Of a stretch of 64,000 nucleotides of DNA, positions 37,490 to 48,566 are shown piece by piece. Each line of letters begins with the position of its first letter. The first letter of the stretch is position 1. The translations under genes and the position numbers were made by a program. Origin of the DNA: Salidesulfovibrio onnuriiensis (GTDB lineage: Bacteria > Desulfobacterota > Desulfovibrionia > Desulfovibrionales > Desulfovibrionaceae); NCBI RefSeq assembly GCF_008001235.1, contig NZ_CP040751.1, positions 1,967,001 through 2,031,000 of the forward strand, written 5' to 3'. Below the pieces are notes generated by a model. It did not search any database. It saw only the letters and a list, made by a program, of their open reading frames with translations, and was not told the DNA's origin.

Positions 37490-37950
37490 GATTCCTCCTT
37501 GTCTCATAGGATTGAAGACGGGCGGCCCCGAAACCCTTTCAGGCCCGCCATGCGTGCCCCATATCAATGCAACCTCGCACGGCAGTCATACTTTATGAGT
37601 ACGAAATTAGATATGGTAGCACTATGTAACTACTATTGTAATATCTGTAAACATGTCAACCAAGGATCTCAGAGACTTTGCCGAATGTGCGCAAGGCAAA
37701 AGGAATTCATTCGGTCGGGATCGAGTCGCGGAGCTTGGAAATATATCACCACCAACTTCGCTAGATTGGAACGGAAATTCTTGAGAGGTTTAAGACGATG
37801 GATAAAAAACCAAAGACCACGGGGTATTAAGTGCGCGCGTGGATATGGGGCAGGGGCCGCAATTCAATTGGGTTTCATGCCCCACTGATAGAAAAGGCGG
37901 GCTCCCTCAGTGGATGTTTTGGGTGTAAAGCTGTTTCTTTTTCCCGCTTT
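37490..37950. other. 461-base region upstream of hydAB, AT-rich in its middle
   Basis: No gene is supported. Bases about 37595-37760 are clearly AT-richer than the surroundings and hold three near-direct repeats starting TGTAA (37625, 37637 as TGTAA, 37646). This is presumably the hydAB promoter region. A 7-bp inverted repeat (CCACTGA/TCAGTGG) near 37881-37914 lies after the YheT-like gene but lacks a U tract. Confidence 0.4.
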
Positions 37951-38922
37951 TTACTTTTCCAAAAAATCCACGGCGCGGCGTTCGGACCAGTACAGGCCGT
38001 GGCGGTTGAACTGGACGAATCCCACGTGGCCGCCGGTGCGCGGCATTTCCAGAAACAGGTGTTTGCTGTGGCGCGCCGCTTCCGTGGGGTAGCAGGAGGG
38101 CGTCAGGAATACGTCGTTGACGGCGTTGACCAGCAGCGTAGGCACCCGGATGGCGGGCAGGAACCGCAGGCTGGACGACTGCTCGTAGTAGTCGGCCGCG
38201 CTTTGGAATCCGTGGATGGGCGCGGTGAACCGGTCGTCGTATTCCCAGAAGCTGGTCATTTCATCCAGACCGCCGAGGTCGATCGTGCCGGGGAACATCT
38301 CGGCCTTGAGCCGGGTCTTCTGCCTGAGTCCACGCATGAAGTACTCCATGTACACGCGCCGCGAGGGCAGGTCGAGCACGTCCGCGCACCCGGCCAGGTC
38401 GCAGGGCACGGAATAGGCCACGGCCCGGGTAACCTCCGAGGGCACGCGCGCCGGGTCCTCGCCCAGGTACTTGAGGGTCTGGTTGCCGCCCAGGCTAAAG
38501 CCGATGAGTGCGAGCTCGTCGTACTTGCCGGTTTCGAGCACATGGCTGACGACCGTGTGCAGGTCCTCGGTCTCGCCGCTGTGGTAGGAGCGCAGGGTGC
38601 GGTTGGGTTCGGCCGAGCAGCCGCGCAGGGTGCGGCAGACCACGTCCCAGCCCGACTGTGTGAGTGCGGCGGCCATGCCCAGCGGATACTTTTTGCGGGA
38701 ATGCCCCTCCAGGCCGTGGGTGACGATGGCCAGCCGCCGGTGCGGTCCGCCGGGCGCGTAATGCCAGTCCAGGTCCAGGAAATCTCCGTCCGGCGTGTCG
38801 ATGCGCTCGGGGTGCGGCGCGGTGTCCGGCGCCTGACGGAACAGCGTGGGAAAGAGCGTCTGGACATGCCCGTTGCTGAACGGGAACGGCAGGGAATAGG
38901 AGGGCTGGGGAAGAATCGGCAT
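37951..38922 (-). CDS. YheT-family alpha/beta hydrolase
   Basis: 323 residues of the AB-hydrolase 4 (YheT/ABHD1-3) family. It opens with the family signature LPFPFSNGHVQTLFPTLFR. The nucleophile elbow GFSLGGN is at about 182-188, preceded by the HGLEGHSRKKY oxyanion region. The acid residue lies in NAVNDVFLTP and the histidine in TGGHVGFVQF. Bacterial members are esterase-like with unknown physiological substrate. It stands alone between the hydrogenase promoter region and the aminopeptidase gene. Confidence 0.9.
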   Translation of the reverse strand: MPILPQPSYSLPFPFSNGHVQTLFPTLFRQAPDTAPHPERIDTPDGDFLDLDWHYAPGGPHRRLAIVTHGLEGHSRKKYPLGMAAALTQSGWDVVCRTLRGCSAEPNRTLRSYHSGETEDLHTVVSHVLETGKYDELALIGFSLGGNQTLKYLGEDPARVPSEVTRAVAYSVPCDLAGCADVLDLPSRRVYMEYFMRGLRQKTRLKAEMFPGTIDLGGLDEMTSFWEYDDRFTAPIHGFQSAADYYEQSSSLRFLPAIRVPTLLVNAVNDVFLTPSCYPTEAARHSKHLFLEMPRTGGHVGFVQFNRHGLYWSERRAVDFLEK

Positions 38923-39019
38923 GCGGGAAAATTAAAGAAAGAGACCTGCGGGCGTCAATCGCGGGTACATATTTTTACATTTTCGGGGCCTGCGCCGGGT
39001 TCGGGGTTGCGCCCGGTCC

Positions 39020-40264
39020 ATGGGGGCTTATATTCTGGGGGCAACAAGGAGAAACATCATCGGACTCTACACGCAAACCGAACTGGAAAACTACGCGGAC
39101 GTGCTGCTCTGGGCCGTGCAGGAATCGCGGGGTCGCAAATTCCGGCACGGGGATGTGGTGGTCATTCGCTACGACCACCCGGCCATCCCGCTGGTGGAAG
39201 TGCTCTATTCCCTGTGCATGGACAGGCATGTGCAGCCCGTGCCCGTGGCCAACCCCACGCCCATTATGGAGGTGGAGCGCTACCTCAATTCCAGTTTTTC
39301 TCAACTCATCTTCCAGCAGCCCGGCCGCGAGGAACTCTTCAAGGCCGCGTCCGGCTGCATCAACATCCTGGCCCCCGAATCCCTGGACCACCTCCAGTCC
39401 GTGGACCCGCACACCATAGCCGACGCGCACAAGGCCGAGGCCCCGTTCCGGCGCATGCTGGAGCTGCGCCGCCAGCTCGGCGCACTGGGGTGGACCGTAT
39501 GCCTGTATCCCACCCGGGTGCTGGCCGACGCCGCGGGCATGGGGCTGGAGGAATACGCGACCCGGCTCAAGCGGGCCTGCTGGCTGAACATGCCGGACCC
39601 GGCCAGGGAATGGCGGCGCATCAGGAAGGAACTGGCCGAGTGGGGCGCACGGCTGGACGGGCTGGGCATCCAGTCCCTGCATGTGGAGGGCGAGCACCTG
39701 GACCTGCGGGTGCGGCTGGGGGCCAACCGCCGTTTCATGGGCGTCACCGGCGGCAATATTCCGGGGTGCGAGCTGTATGTGGCCCCGGACTGCCGGGGCG
39801 TGGACGGCGTGTTCTTCGCCAATCAGCCCAGCATCCGGCAGGGCAATGTGGTTCAGGGAGCGACCCTGGAATTCCACGGGGGAGTGGCCGTCAAGGTGGA
39901 CGCGGAATACGGGCTGGGTTTTCTGCAGCGCCAGCTCTATTCGGATGCGGGCGCGCGTAGGGTGGGGGAATTCTCGCTCACGGACAGGCGCTTTTCCCGC
40001 GTGGACCGGTTCATGGCCCATACCCTGCTGGACGAGAACGTGGGCGGCGAGCACGGCAACTGCCATATCGCGCTCGGCGGCTCGCTCACGGAATGCTTCG
40101 ACGGGCCGCCCGAGGCCCTGACGCCGGAGCTGGAGGCCGAGCTGGGCTTCAATACCTCGGACATCCACTGGGACCTGGTCAACACCGAGCCCAAGCGGGT
40201 CACGGCCCTGGTCGGGGAAGGCAGGCCCGTGCTCATCTACGAAAACGGCGAATTTAAATTCTAA
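39020..40264 (+). CDS. M29-family (thermophilic-type) aminopeptidase
   Basis: About 414 residues if started at ATG 39020. The family pattern begins at TQTELENYADVLLWAVQES. Metal-binding and catalytic features include HVEGEHLDLRVRLGANRRFMGVTGGNIPGCELYVAPD, ARRVGEFSLTDRR, and FMAHTLLDENVGGEHGNCHIALGGSL with the His/Glu ligands of the two-metal site. The start is odd: the only good ribosome site (AAGGAG, 39046-39051) lies inside this frame. It is followed seven bases on by ATC (39059) with no ATG, GTG or TTG in reach, while ATG 39020 has no ribosome site. Family members usually begin close to the ATC position. The gene seems single. Confidence 0.88.
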   Translation: MGAYILGATRRNIIGLYTQTELENYADVLLWAVQESRGRKFRHGDVVVIRYDHPAIPLVEVLYSLCMDRHVQPVPVANPTPIMEVERYLNSSFSQLIFQQPGREELFKAASGCINILAPESLDHLQSVDPHTIADAHKAEAPFRRMLELRRQLGALGWTVCLYPTRVLADAAGMGLEEYATRLKRACWLNMPDPAREWRRIRKELAEWGARLDGLGIQSLHVEGEHLDLRVRLGANRRFMGVTGGNIPGCELYVAPDCRGVDGVFFANQPSIRQGNVVQGATLEFHGGVAVKVDAEYGLGFLQRQLYSDAGARRVGEFSLTDRRFSRVDRFMAHTLLDENVGGEHGNCHIALGGSLTECFDGPPEALTPELEAELGFNTSDIHWDLVNTEPKRVTALVGEGRPVLIYENGEFKF

Positions 40265-40270
40265 GACCTG

Positions 40271-40298
40271 TTGACAACCCCGCACCCGTGTTTACTTT
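40271..40298 (+). promoter_or_regulatory. Candidate promoter of grpE-dnaK
   Basis: TTGACA starts at 40271, and TTACTTT starts at 40292, giving TTGAC-N16-TTAC with the same spacing as before cbpA (6832-6856). It lies 63 bases before the grpE start. Confidence 0.45.
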
Positions 40299-40360
40299 TC
40301 CCGGTAATGCCCGTCCGGCCCAGGTCGGACACGGTAATTTTCTCATAAGGATACGAATGC

Positions 40361-40969
40361 ATGGCCAAAGATAAAGGTACGGAAATTCCCATCAACGGCG
40401 TGAACGATGAAAAAGCCATGGATGAGGATATGAACGAGAAGAACGAAGCAATGGAAACCGAAGATCAGGAACTGTCCCTTTCCGAAGAGGAACTGGTGGC
40501 CCTGTGCCGCGAGCATGTCTGCCCGCATTGCGACGTCATGAAGGAGGCCGAGGGCGAAAAACTGCGCGCCCTGGCGGATTCCGAAAACGTCAAGAAGCGG
40601 CTGCACCGCGAAGCCGAGGATCTCAAGAGGTTCGTGGGCGAATCCATCCTGGCCGATCTGCTGCCCGTGCTGGACAACCTGGACCTGGCCCTCATGCACG
40701 CCGACCAGGCCGACGACGCCTGCAAGAATTTCATCATGGGCGTGGACATGACCCGCAAGATTTTCGTGGATACGGTCAAGAGGCATGGTCTGGAACGCGT
40801 GGAGCCCTCCCGGGGCGAGGCGTTCAACCCCGAATTCCACGAGGCCGTGGGCATGGCCCAGGAGGCATCCCTGGACGACAACTGTGTGGTCCAGGTGGCC
40901 CAGAACGGCTACATCCTCAAGGGACGCCTGCTGCGCCCGGCCAAGGTCATGGTCAACAAGAAGTCCTAG
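40361..40969 (+). CDS. grpE: Nucleotide exchange factor GrpE
   Basis: 202 residues. GrpE releases ADP from DnaK. The acidic N-terminal half forms a long helix, here including CREHVCPHCDVMKEAEGEKLRALADSENVKKRLHREAEDLKRF, with a CPHC pair that is uncommon in GrpE. The C-terminal beta domain shows HGLERVEPSRGEAFNPEFHEAV and VVQVAQNGYILKGRLLRPAKVMV, the standard signature. It precedes dnaK by 111 bases, making the core Hsp70 operon without dnaJ. A candidate stress promoter lies upstream. Confidence 0.94.
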   Translation: MAKDKGTEIPINGVNDEKAMDEDMNEKNEAMETEDQELSLSEEELVALCREHVCPHCDVMKEAEGEKLRALADSENVKKRLHREAEDLKRFVGESILADLLPVLDNLDLALMHADQADDACKNFIMGVDMTRKIFVDTVKRHGLERVEPSRGEAFNPEFHEAVGMAQEASLDDNCVVQVAQNGYILKGRLLRPAKVMVNKKS

Positions 40970-41080
40970 AAAAAAGTCTAGAGACGTCTTTACAAGCGAA
41001 TCTGAGTGCTTAATTGGAAATCACGTTTCCAAGAACGAAAACAAATTTACTACAGAATACAAGATTGAGGAGGACCTCTA

Positions 41081-42997
<1,917 letters not shown>

Positions 42998-43034
42998 CCT
43001 GCTTGCCAACTGGGTCCAAGCGAAGTATAGCATT

Positions 43035-43068
43035 ACCCGGTCCGCTTCGAGCGGGCCGGGTCTTTTTT
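43035..43068 (+). terminator. Intrinsic terminator after dnaK
   Basis: ACCCGGTCCGC, five bases, GCGGGCCGGGT (one T-G pair) is followed by a run of seven T. It ends the grpE-dnaK unit. Confidence 0.9.
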
Positions 43069-43106
43069 TACCTGCTTTCCGGTAGAATGAACTACGGGTT
43101 TACATC

Positions 43107-45146
43107 ATGAAAGAAACTTCCTTCGGACACGGATTCCGACACCTGATACCGGCGGTGCTGCTGACGGCCCTTGTCGCCGCGGCCCTGTTCGGGTGCACCC
43201 CCGGCATATCCTCCTGGACCCAGCGGGCGCTGCAGAGCGCCGACATGCTGCCCACGCCGGACCTTCTGGTTGAGGCGGACAAGGCCTGGAACGCCAAGGA
43301 ATACGCGGCCGCCGAGCTGTATTACAGCAAGGCCCTGGAGCGCACCGATCTGGGCAGGGACCAGCAGCCCCTGGCGCAGGGCCGCCTGGGCATGAGCGCC
43401 TACCGCAACGGCCACTTCCATCAGGCCCGCATTTCCCTGGAAAAATGGGCCAACCTGGACATCAAGGCCGTGACCAACTGGGGATGGCAGGAGGCCTACC
43501 TCGGATCCGTCGCCGGGCTGGGCAAGACGCAGCGCCTGCAGAGCCATCTGAAATGGGTGCTGGAGCAGGACGGCCTTCCCTGGGAAACCCGCCAGAAGGT
43601 GGCCTTCTGGTATTCCGATTATTTCGCGCGGGAAAAGGACCTGGAGCGTTCCCTGAGCGTGTTGGACGGCTTTTATAAGCAGGCCCCGGACACGGATGAT
43701 CGCGTCGCGTTCGAGCGTGCGTATTCCGCCATGCTGGACGACGCCCGGGACGGCGATCTCGACGACCTTGCCCGCTACGTGACCCCCTCCAACGTCTACC
43801 GCTTCCCGTACGCCCTGGTCTCTTTTGAGCGCTCCCTGCGCGAGGCCGACGACAAGGATCAGTGGGCGGCGGTCTGGCGCAGCATGCGTTCGGTTGCCGT
43901 CAATGCCGACCTGGCCGACCGTGAACCCCTGGTGGAGGCCCTTTCCCGCCTGGAACGCAAGTACGGCCAGCCGCGCATCGGCCTGGCCCTGGCCCTGCCC
44001 GTGAGCGGTCCCTACGCCAAGGTGGGCACCCGCATCCTGCGCGGCGCGGGCGTGGCCCAGTGGAAGCTTTCCACCATGAACGTGGAAGTGGAGATCCGGG
44101 TCATCAACACCGCCGCCTCCGGTTGGGTCGAGCGCCTCAATTCGCTGCCGTCCTATTTCACGGTGGTGGGCGGTCCCCTGCGGGTGGATGCCTTCAAGGA
44201 CATGCTGGCCACCGAACACGGCCGCAAGATTTTGGACGAGCGCGCCTTCTTCACCTTCCTGCCCGGGTTGGGCGAGGTGGAGGAGGGCAAGGACGCATGG
44301 CGCTTTTTCACCAGCCGCGAGGACGAGGTACGCAGCCTGGTGAACCTGGCCGTCAATCGCCTGGGCATCCGCGATTTCGCTGTCTTCTATCCCCAGGAAA
44401 AGTTCGGCCGGGCCATGGCCAAGACCTTCTACAACGAGGCCGCGCCCCTGGGCGCGCGCATTCGCGGCATGGAATCCTATCCGCCCAGCCAGCTCACCGA
44501 CTGGAACAAGCATATCGCCAAGCTGCTCAAGGTGCCCGGCAATTTCAGCGAGAACAAGGACGTGCCTTTGCCCATGCCCGACTTTGGCGCGGTGTTCATT
44601 CCGGACGGCTGGAGTCAGGCCCAGAACCTGCTGCCCAACTTCTTCTTCTACGAAGGGGAGCAGCTCGTGTTCCTGGGGCCCGGACTCTGGAGCCGCGCCC
44701 TGGACCGCTCCAAGCAGGTGGATGAGCATTACTACCACCTGGCCGTGTGCCCCGGCGCATGGTGGGCGGGCAGTGACGGCGCGCTGGCCCTGCAGGACGC
44801 CCTGACCGAGGAAGGCCTGGGAAGGGCCGACTTCTGGGTGGCCCTGGGCTTCGACTTCGTGCGCTTTGTGGGCCGCATGGGCGTATTGCCCTCCAACTGG
44901 AGCCCGTCCGACATCAACAAGCGCATCCGCACGGCCCAGGAAATCGATTTCAGCATGGCCGCCATGCAGTGGGACAGCCGCGGCATGGCCCGGCAGGACC
45001 TGTTCCTGTTCAGCCCGGTCCGCAGCGGCAAGACCATTGCCGACACCGGGGAGCTCAAGGGGCGCATCCAGCGCGCCACGGCCCGCCGCCTGAAGCGCGC
45101 CGAGGCATACAAGGAACGCAGGGCCGCCGAACAGGCCGGAAACTAG
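43107..45146 (+). CDS. LpoA-like lipoprotein with TPR-like and periplasmic-binding-protein-like domains
   Basis: 679 residues. A signal peptide with lipobox LFGC (Cys30) anchors it, probably to the outer membrane. Residues about 50-290 are helical, TPR-like repeats ([21 protein letters not shown]). Residues about 295 onward resemble a type-1 periplasmic-binding fold ([25 protein letters not shown] and [22 protein letters not shown]). This is the architecture of the penicillin-binding-protein activator LpoA and of related branched-amino-acid-binding-like lipoproteins. Whether it activates a PBP in this organism is unknown. The C-terminus is basic ([18 protein letters not shown]). It precedes gatCA by 46 bases. 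Confidence 0.82.
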   Translation: MKETSFGHGFRHLIPAVLLTALVAAALFGCTPGISSWTQRALQSADMLPTPDLLVEADKAWNAKEYAAAELYYSKALERTDLGRDQQPLAQGRLGMSAYRNGHFHQARISLEKWANLDIKAVTNWGWQEAYLGSVAGLGKTQRLQSHLKWVLEQDGLPWETRQKVAFWYSDYFAREKDLERSLSVLDGFYKQAPDTDDRVAFERAYSAMLDDARDGDLDDLARYVTPSNVYRFPYALVSFERSLREADDKDQWAAVWRSMRSVAVNADLADREPLVEALSRLERKYGQPRIGLALALPVSGPYAKVGTRILRGAGVAQWKLSTMNVEVEIRVINTAASGWVERLNSLPSYFTVVGGPLRVDAFKDMLATEHGRKILDERAFFTFLPGLGEVEEGKDAWRFFTSREDEVRSLVNLAVNRLGIRDFAVFYPQEKFGRAMAKTFYNEAAPLGARIRGMESYPPSQLTDWNKHIAKLLKVPGNFSENKDVPLPMPDFGAVFIPDGWSQAQNLLPNFFFYEGEQLVFLGPGLWSRALDRSKQVDEHYYHLAVCPGAWWAGSDGALALQDALTEEGLGRADFWVALGFDFVRFVGRMGVLPSNWSPSDINKRIRTAQEIDFSMAAMQWDSRGMARQDLFLFSPVRSGKTIADTGELKGRIQRATARRLKRAEAYKERRAAEQAGN

Positions 45147-45192
45147 GTGCACGACATTACAACAGAAAGACGCTGCAAGGAGTCTTGAAGAT

Positions 45193-45477
45193 ATGAAAAT
45201 CAGCCCCGAAGAAGTTGCCAAGGTGGCCAAGCTGGCCCGCCTGGACCTGGCCGAGGACAAGATCGAGTTGTTCGCGGGCCAGTTGGACGACATCCTCAAC
45301 TACATGGACAAGCTGGGCGAACTGGACACCTCCGAGGTGGAGCCCCTGTACAGCCCGGTGCAGCACACCACGGTGCTGCGCGCGGACGAGGTCCGCAAGG
45401 ACTACACCCGCGAGGAGGTGCTTTCCAACGCGCCCGAGCAGGACGGCCAGTTCTTCATTGTCCCCAGAATCGTTTAA
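45193..45477 (+). CDS. gatC: Aspartyl/glutamyl-tRNA amidotransferase subunit C
   Basis: 94 residues. GatC holds GatA and GatB together in the complex that converts misacylated Glu-tRNA(Gln) and Asp-tRNA(Asn). The family pattern [46 protein letters not shown] is complete, and the C-terminal part [10 protein letters not shown] and FFIVPRIV matches the wrap-around tail. AAGGAG lies ten bases before the ATG. gatA follows by 24 bases; gatB is not in this window. Confidence 0.96.
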   Translation: MKISPEEVAKVAKLARLDLAEDKIELFAGQLDDILNYMDKLGELDTSEVEPLYSPVQHTTVLRADEVRKDYTREEVLSNAPEQDGQFFIVPRIV

Positions 45478-45501
45478 GTTCTTACGCTTACAAGGTTTTT
45501 C

Positions 45502-46959
45502 ATGTCCGATATACATTGCATGACATTGACTGAGATTGCCGCGAAGCTTCAGGCTCGCGAGCTGTCCGTGGAGTACGTGGTCCAGTCCTGCCTGGATCGC
45601 ATCGAATCCACCGAGCCCCGGGTGCAGGCCCTGCTTTCCGTGCAGGCCGAGGAAGCCCTGGCCCAGGCCCGGGCCATGGACGAGGCCGGCCCCGATGCGG
45701 ACAAGCCCCTGTGGGGCGTGCCGCTGGTGCTCAAGGACCTGCTGACCACCAAGGGAGCGCCCACCACCTGCGCCTCCAGAATCCTGGAAAACTTCGTGCC
45801 GTTTTACGACGGTACCGTTGTGGAGCGGCTGCGCAATGCCGGGGCCGTGCTGCTGGGCAAGGCCAACATGGACGAGTTCGCCATGGGCTCCTCCACGGAA
45901 AACTCCGCCTTCCAGCGCACCACTAACCCCTGGGACATGGACCGCGTCCCGGGCGGTTCCTCGGGCGGTTCCGGCGCAACTGTGGCCGCCTGCCAGTGCT
46001 ATGGCGCGTTGGGCACGGATACCGGCGGTTCCATCCGCACCCCTGCCTCCTTCTGCGGCATCGTGGGGCTCAAGCCCACCTATGGCCGCGTGTCCCGGTT
46101 CGGAATGGTCGCCTATGGCTCCTCCCTGGACCAGATCGGCCCCATGACCCGTTCCGTGGAGGACTGCGCGCGCATGCTGCAGGTCATTGCCGGGCACGAT
46201 CCCAAGGATTCCACCTCGGTTGACGTGGAAGTGCCGGACTACCTGGCCGGGCTCGGCAGCGGCGACCTTTCCGGCGTGAAGATCGGCATGCCCGAGGAAT
46301 ACTGGGGCGAGGGCCTTTCCCCGGAAGTGGAAAAGGCCTGCCGCGCGGCGATGGCCAAGGCCGAGGAACTGGGCGCCACCACCGTGCCCGTCAAGCTTTC
46401 CTACACGGACTACGCCATAGCCACCTATTACATCATCGCCATGGCCGAGGCTTCCTCCAACCTGTCGCGCTTCGACGGCGTGCGCTACGGCTACCGCAAC
46501 AAGGAAGCCGACGAGCTCATCGACATGTACACCCGCAGCCGCACCGAAGGGTTCGGCGACGAGGTGCAGCGCCGCATCATCATGGGCACCTACGTGCTCT
46601 CCAGCGGCTATTACGACGCCTATTACCGCAAGGCCGCCCAGGTGCGCCGCCTGATCCGCGAGGATTTCGACAAGGCGTTCACCCAGTGCGACTTCATTGC
46701 CGGGCCGGTCTGTCCGACCACGGCGTTCCGCATCGGGGAGAAGGCCGATCCCCTGCAGATGTATCTCATCGACATCTTCACCATCTCGCTCAACCTGGCC
46801 GGGCTACCGGGCATGAGCCTGCCCGTGGGGCTCGGCGAAAACAGCCAGATGCCCGTGGGGCTGCAGCTCATGGGGCCTGCCTTCTCCGAGGCCGGAATGC
46901 TCTCCGTGGCCGACGCCCTGGAGCGCGCCCTGCCGCCCATGCCCGTGCCCGAGATGTAG
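45502..46959 (+). CDS. gatA: Aspartyl/glutamyl-tRNA amidotransferase subunit A
   Basis: 485 residues; the glutaminase subunit that delivers ammonia to GatB. The amidase signature is [13 protein letters not shown] with the cis-serine and nucleophilic serine downstream ([33 protein letters not shown]), and the catalytic lysine is in [12 protein letters not shown]. The C-terminal segment [13 protein letters not shown] is also typical. Together with gatC this implies indirect synthesis of Gln-tRNA and/or Asn-tRNA. It ends just before an intrinsic terminator. Confidence 0.97.
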   Translation: MSDIHCMTLTEIAAKLQARELSVEYVVQSCLDRIESTEPRVQALLSVQAEEALAQARAMDEAGPDADKPLWGVPLVLKDLLTTKGAPTTCASRILENFVPFYDGTVVERLRNAGAVLLGKANMDEFAMGSSTENSAFQRTTNPWDMDRVPGGSSGGSGATVAACQCYGALGTDTGGSIRTPASFCGIVGLKPTYGRVSRFGMVAYGSSLDQIGPMTRSVEDCARMLQVIAGHDPKDSTSVDVEVPDYLAGLGSGDLSGVKIGMPEEYWGEGLSPEVEKACRAAMAKAEELGATTVPVKLSYTDYAIATYYIIAMAEASSNLSRFDGVRYGYRNKEADELIDMYTRSRTEGFGDEVQRRIIMGTYVLSSGYYDAYYRKAAQVRRLIREDFDKAFTQCDFIAGPVCPTTAFRIGEKADPLQMYLIDIFTISLNLAGLPGMSLPVGLGENSQMPVGLQLMGPAFSEAGMLSVADALERALPPMPVPEM

Positions 46960-46980
46960 GGTTCAAAATCGAGAACAACG

Positions 46981-47013
46981 GAAGGGAGCTTCACGAAGCT
47001 CCCTTCTTTTTTT
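46981..47013 (+). terminator. Intrinsic terminator after gatA
   Basis: GAAGGGAGCTTC, two bases, GAAGCTCCCTTC forms a 12-bp perfect stem followed by a run of T. It ends the gatCA transcript and abuts the converging flavoprotein gene. Confidence 0.88.
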
Positions 47014-47743
47014 AGGGCCGGGCCCGATTTTCTTCTCGCATGCGCACTATCATCCGGGTCATGTCCTGGACCATTTCCTTTGGGCTGTCGATGTATTGGC
47101 GGTTGGCCGCCTGAAGGGTCTCGGCGTTGATCTCTCCCTTTGAGACGATTTCCCTGCCGCACATTGCCACGGCATTGAGCTGTTCGGCGAGACGCTCCGG
47201 TTCGGTGGCCAGAAGATGAGACGCCGGAAAGGCGACCGTTCCAGCGGGAGTCCAGCCCATGTTGTCGATGATGCGGGCCAGGACCCTGCTGGTGGAGGTG
47301 AAGGATTCCCTCTCGGGGTTGCCTGCGGTCAGCAGGTTGACAACCGTTTTCGGGGTGCCGTCTCTTTTCAGGTGATATGTCCTCCCGTTCCTGAATTCGA
47401 AACGGGCGTCGAGCGTCACCCTGAGGCGCTCGATCATCTTCTGCATGTTGCTCGGCAGGGAATCGAAATAGACCGGGCAGGCAAACACGAGAATGTCCGC
47501 CTCCTGCATCTTGGGAATGATCGTCTCCATGGCGTCATGGAACATGCATTCCCCGGGTGTTTCGAACATGCATTTCCCGCAGGCGGAGCAGGGAGTGATC
47601 TTCTCCCTGGAAGGGTAGAGCACCTCCGGGTGAGCGCGGGCGGATTCGGCCCCTTCGAGAAACCTGTCCAGCACGATCTGGGTGAAGCCCTTTTCAGACC
47701 GGTGGCTGCCGTTGATCGCCAGAACCCTGCATGTCCTTTTCAT
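47012..47743 (-). CDS. Iron-sulfur flavoprotein / NADPH-dependent FMN reductase family protein
   Basis: 243 residues from the ATG at 47743, with GAGGTGA five bases upstream; a GTG three codons earlier is less likely. The flavodoxin-like FMN site starts with VLAINGSHRSEKGFT, and the cysteine motif PCSACGKCMFETPGEC (about 52-67) matches the compact cluster motif of Isf-type iron-sulfur flavoproteins. FACPVYFDSLPSNMQKMIERL is the second FMN contact. The C-terminal 60 residues are helical. It lies downstream of a MarR regulator in the same operon, suggesting induction by oxidants, phenols or nitro compounds. Confidence 0.85.
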   Translation of the reverse strand: MKRTCRVLAINGSHRSEKGFTQIVLDRFLEGAESARAHPEVLYPSREKITPCSACGKCMFETPGECMFHDAMETIIPKMQEADILVFACPVYFDSLPSNMQKMIERLRVTLDARFEFRNGRTYHLKRDGTPKTVVNLLTAGNPERESFTSTSRVLARIIDNMGWTPAGTVAFPASHLLATEPERLAEQLNAVAMCGREIVSKGEINAETLQAANRQYIDSPKEMVQDMTRMIVRMREENRARP

Positions 47744-47769
47744 GTTGCTCACCTCGCGGGTTGATCAGT

Positions 47770-48216
47770 TCATGTCTTGCTCTCAAGATGTTTTGCGGCA
47801 TTGCCCATCATGGTCTTGAGGTCCTCCATCAATTGCCGCTGCCGTGCCTGCGGAATGCCCTGCGTCAGGACGTCGCTCCATTTCGTGAGGATGGCCCAGA
47901 ATTCGTCCTCGATTTTCAGTGCGGGGGCGTTCAGGTAGGCGCGTTTCACCCGCTTGTCGTTTTCATCCATTGCCCTGCGCACATATCCCGTATCCTCAAG
48001 CCGTTTCAGGGCCCGCGCCGTGTTGGCCTTGTCCACATAGATCTTGCGGGTCAGCTCGTCCTGGCTCTGTCCGTTCCGGGTAAAGAGTTCTGCAAGATAT
48101 ATGTATTGGCCCGAACCGATATTCATATGGGAAAGCTCTTGCCCCAGATACAGGTTTGCCATCCGGTGGAGCATGGCTATGAACCGGCCCATTGTTTCCG
48201 CGCCTTGCAATTTCAT
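47770..48216 (-). CDS. MarR-family transcriptional regulator
   Basis: 148 residues from the ATG at 48216, with an AGGAGA ribosome site nine bases upstream; the longer frame lacks this. The winged helix-turn-helix is seen in GQSQDELTRKIYVDKANTARALKRLEDTGYVRRAMDENDKRVKRAYL, with the wing DENDKR typical of MarR. Two palindromic operators lie just upstream (48234-48249 and 48265-48280), so it probably represses itself and the flavoprotein gene that follows 26 bases later. The ligand is unknown; cysteines are absent from the shown HTH region. Confidence 0.92.
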   Translation of the reverse strand: MKLQGAETMGRFIAMLHRMANLYLGQELSHMNIGSGQYIYLAELFTRNGQSQDELTRKIYVDKANTARALKRLEDTGYVRRAMDENDKRVKRAYLNAPALKIEDEFWAILTKWSDVLTQGIPQARQRQLMEDLKTMMGNAAKHLESKT

Positions 48217-48233
48217 GATGATGAATCTCCTAT

Positions 48234-48249
48234 AGTTGACTTCGCAACT
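48234..48249. promoter_or_regulatory. Probable MarR operator 1
   Basis: AGTTG-N6-CAACT, 18 bases before the MarR start. It is a mirror of operator 2, with one mismatch over all 16 bases; centres are 31 bases apart, three helical turns. Confidence 0.72.
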
Positions 48250-48264
48250 AATATCACTTGATTC

Positions 48265-48280
48265 AGTTGTGAAGTCAACT
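48265..48280. promoter_or_regulatory. Probable MarR operator 2
   Basis: AGTTG-N6-CAACT in the opposite orientation to operator 1. The pair would hold two dimers on the same face of the helix over the promoter of the MarR-flavoprotein operon. Confidence 0.72.
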
Positions 48281-48566
48281 GTTTTCAAGGCCATTGCCGA
48301 GATGTGAATGAATGGGTGAAAGTTAATTATTTAATGTTGTTATGTTGTGATGTGAGGCGAGACGATTGGTGGTTGGTAATCTATAATGTGGAGTAAATAA
48401 AAAGTAGTGCATGTTTGTTCCAATTCCCCTTGACAGGGACGGGGAACACGGGCAAATTGAGTTTGATTGATAATAGGAATTATTACTATTAAATAAAACG
48501 CTGCTCTGAAACATGCGGGCAACACTGCCAACGTGGATTTCCGGGCAGCCTAGCTAGGAGGAATAT
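48281..48566. other. AT-rich intergenic region upstream of the persulfide dioxygenase gene
   Basis: About 285 bases with no gene. TTGACA at 48430-48435 with a weak CAAATT 17 bases later is a possible promoter for the downstream operon. It is overlapped by a TTCCCC...GGGGAA inverted pair (48425-48446) that could bind a regulator. The ribosome site AGGAGG lies just before 48567. Confidence 0.45.

Noticed and set aside
37653-37784. 43-codon open frame in the AT-rich island before hydAB
   Set aside because: No ribosome site, no recognisable domain, and frames of this length occur by chance in such a stretch.
35783-37888. 701-codon plus-strand frame across hydB and hydA
   Set aside because: Antisense to hydAB, whose cluster ligands are all in place; the translated product is His/Gly/Leu repetitive without domains.
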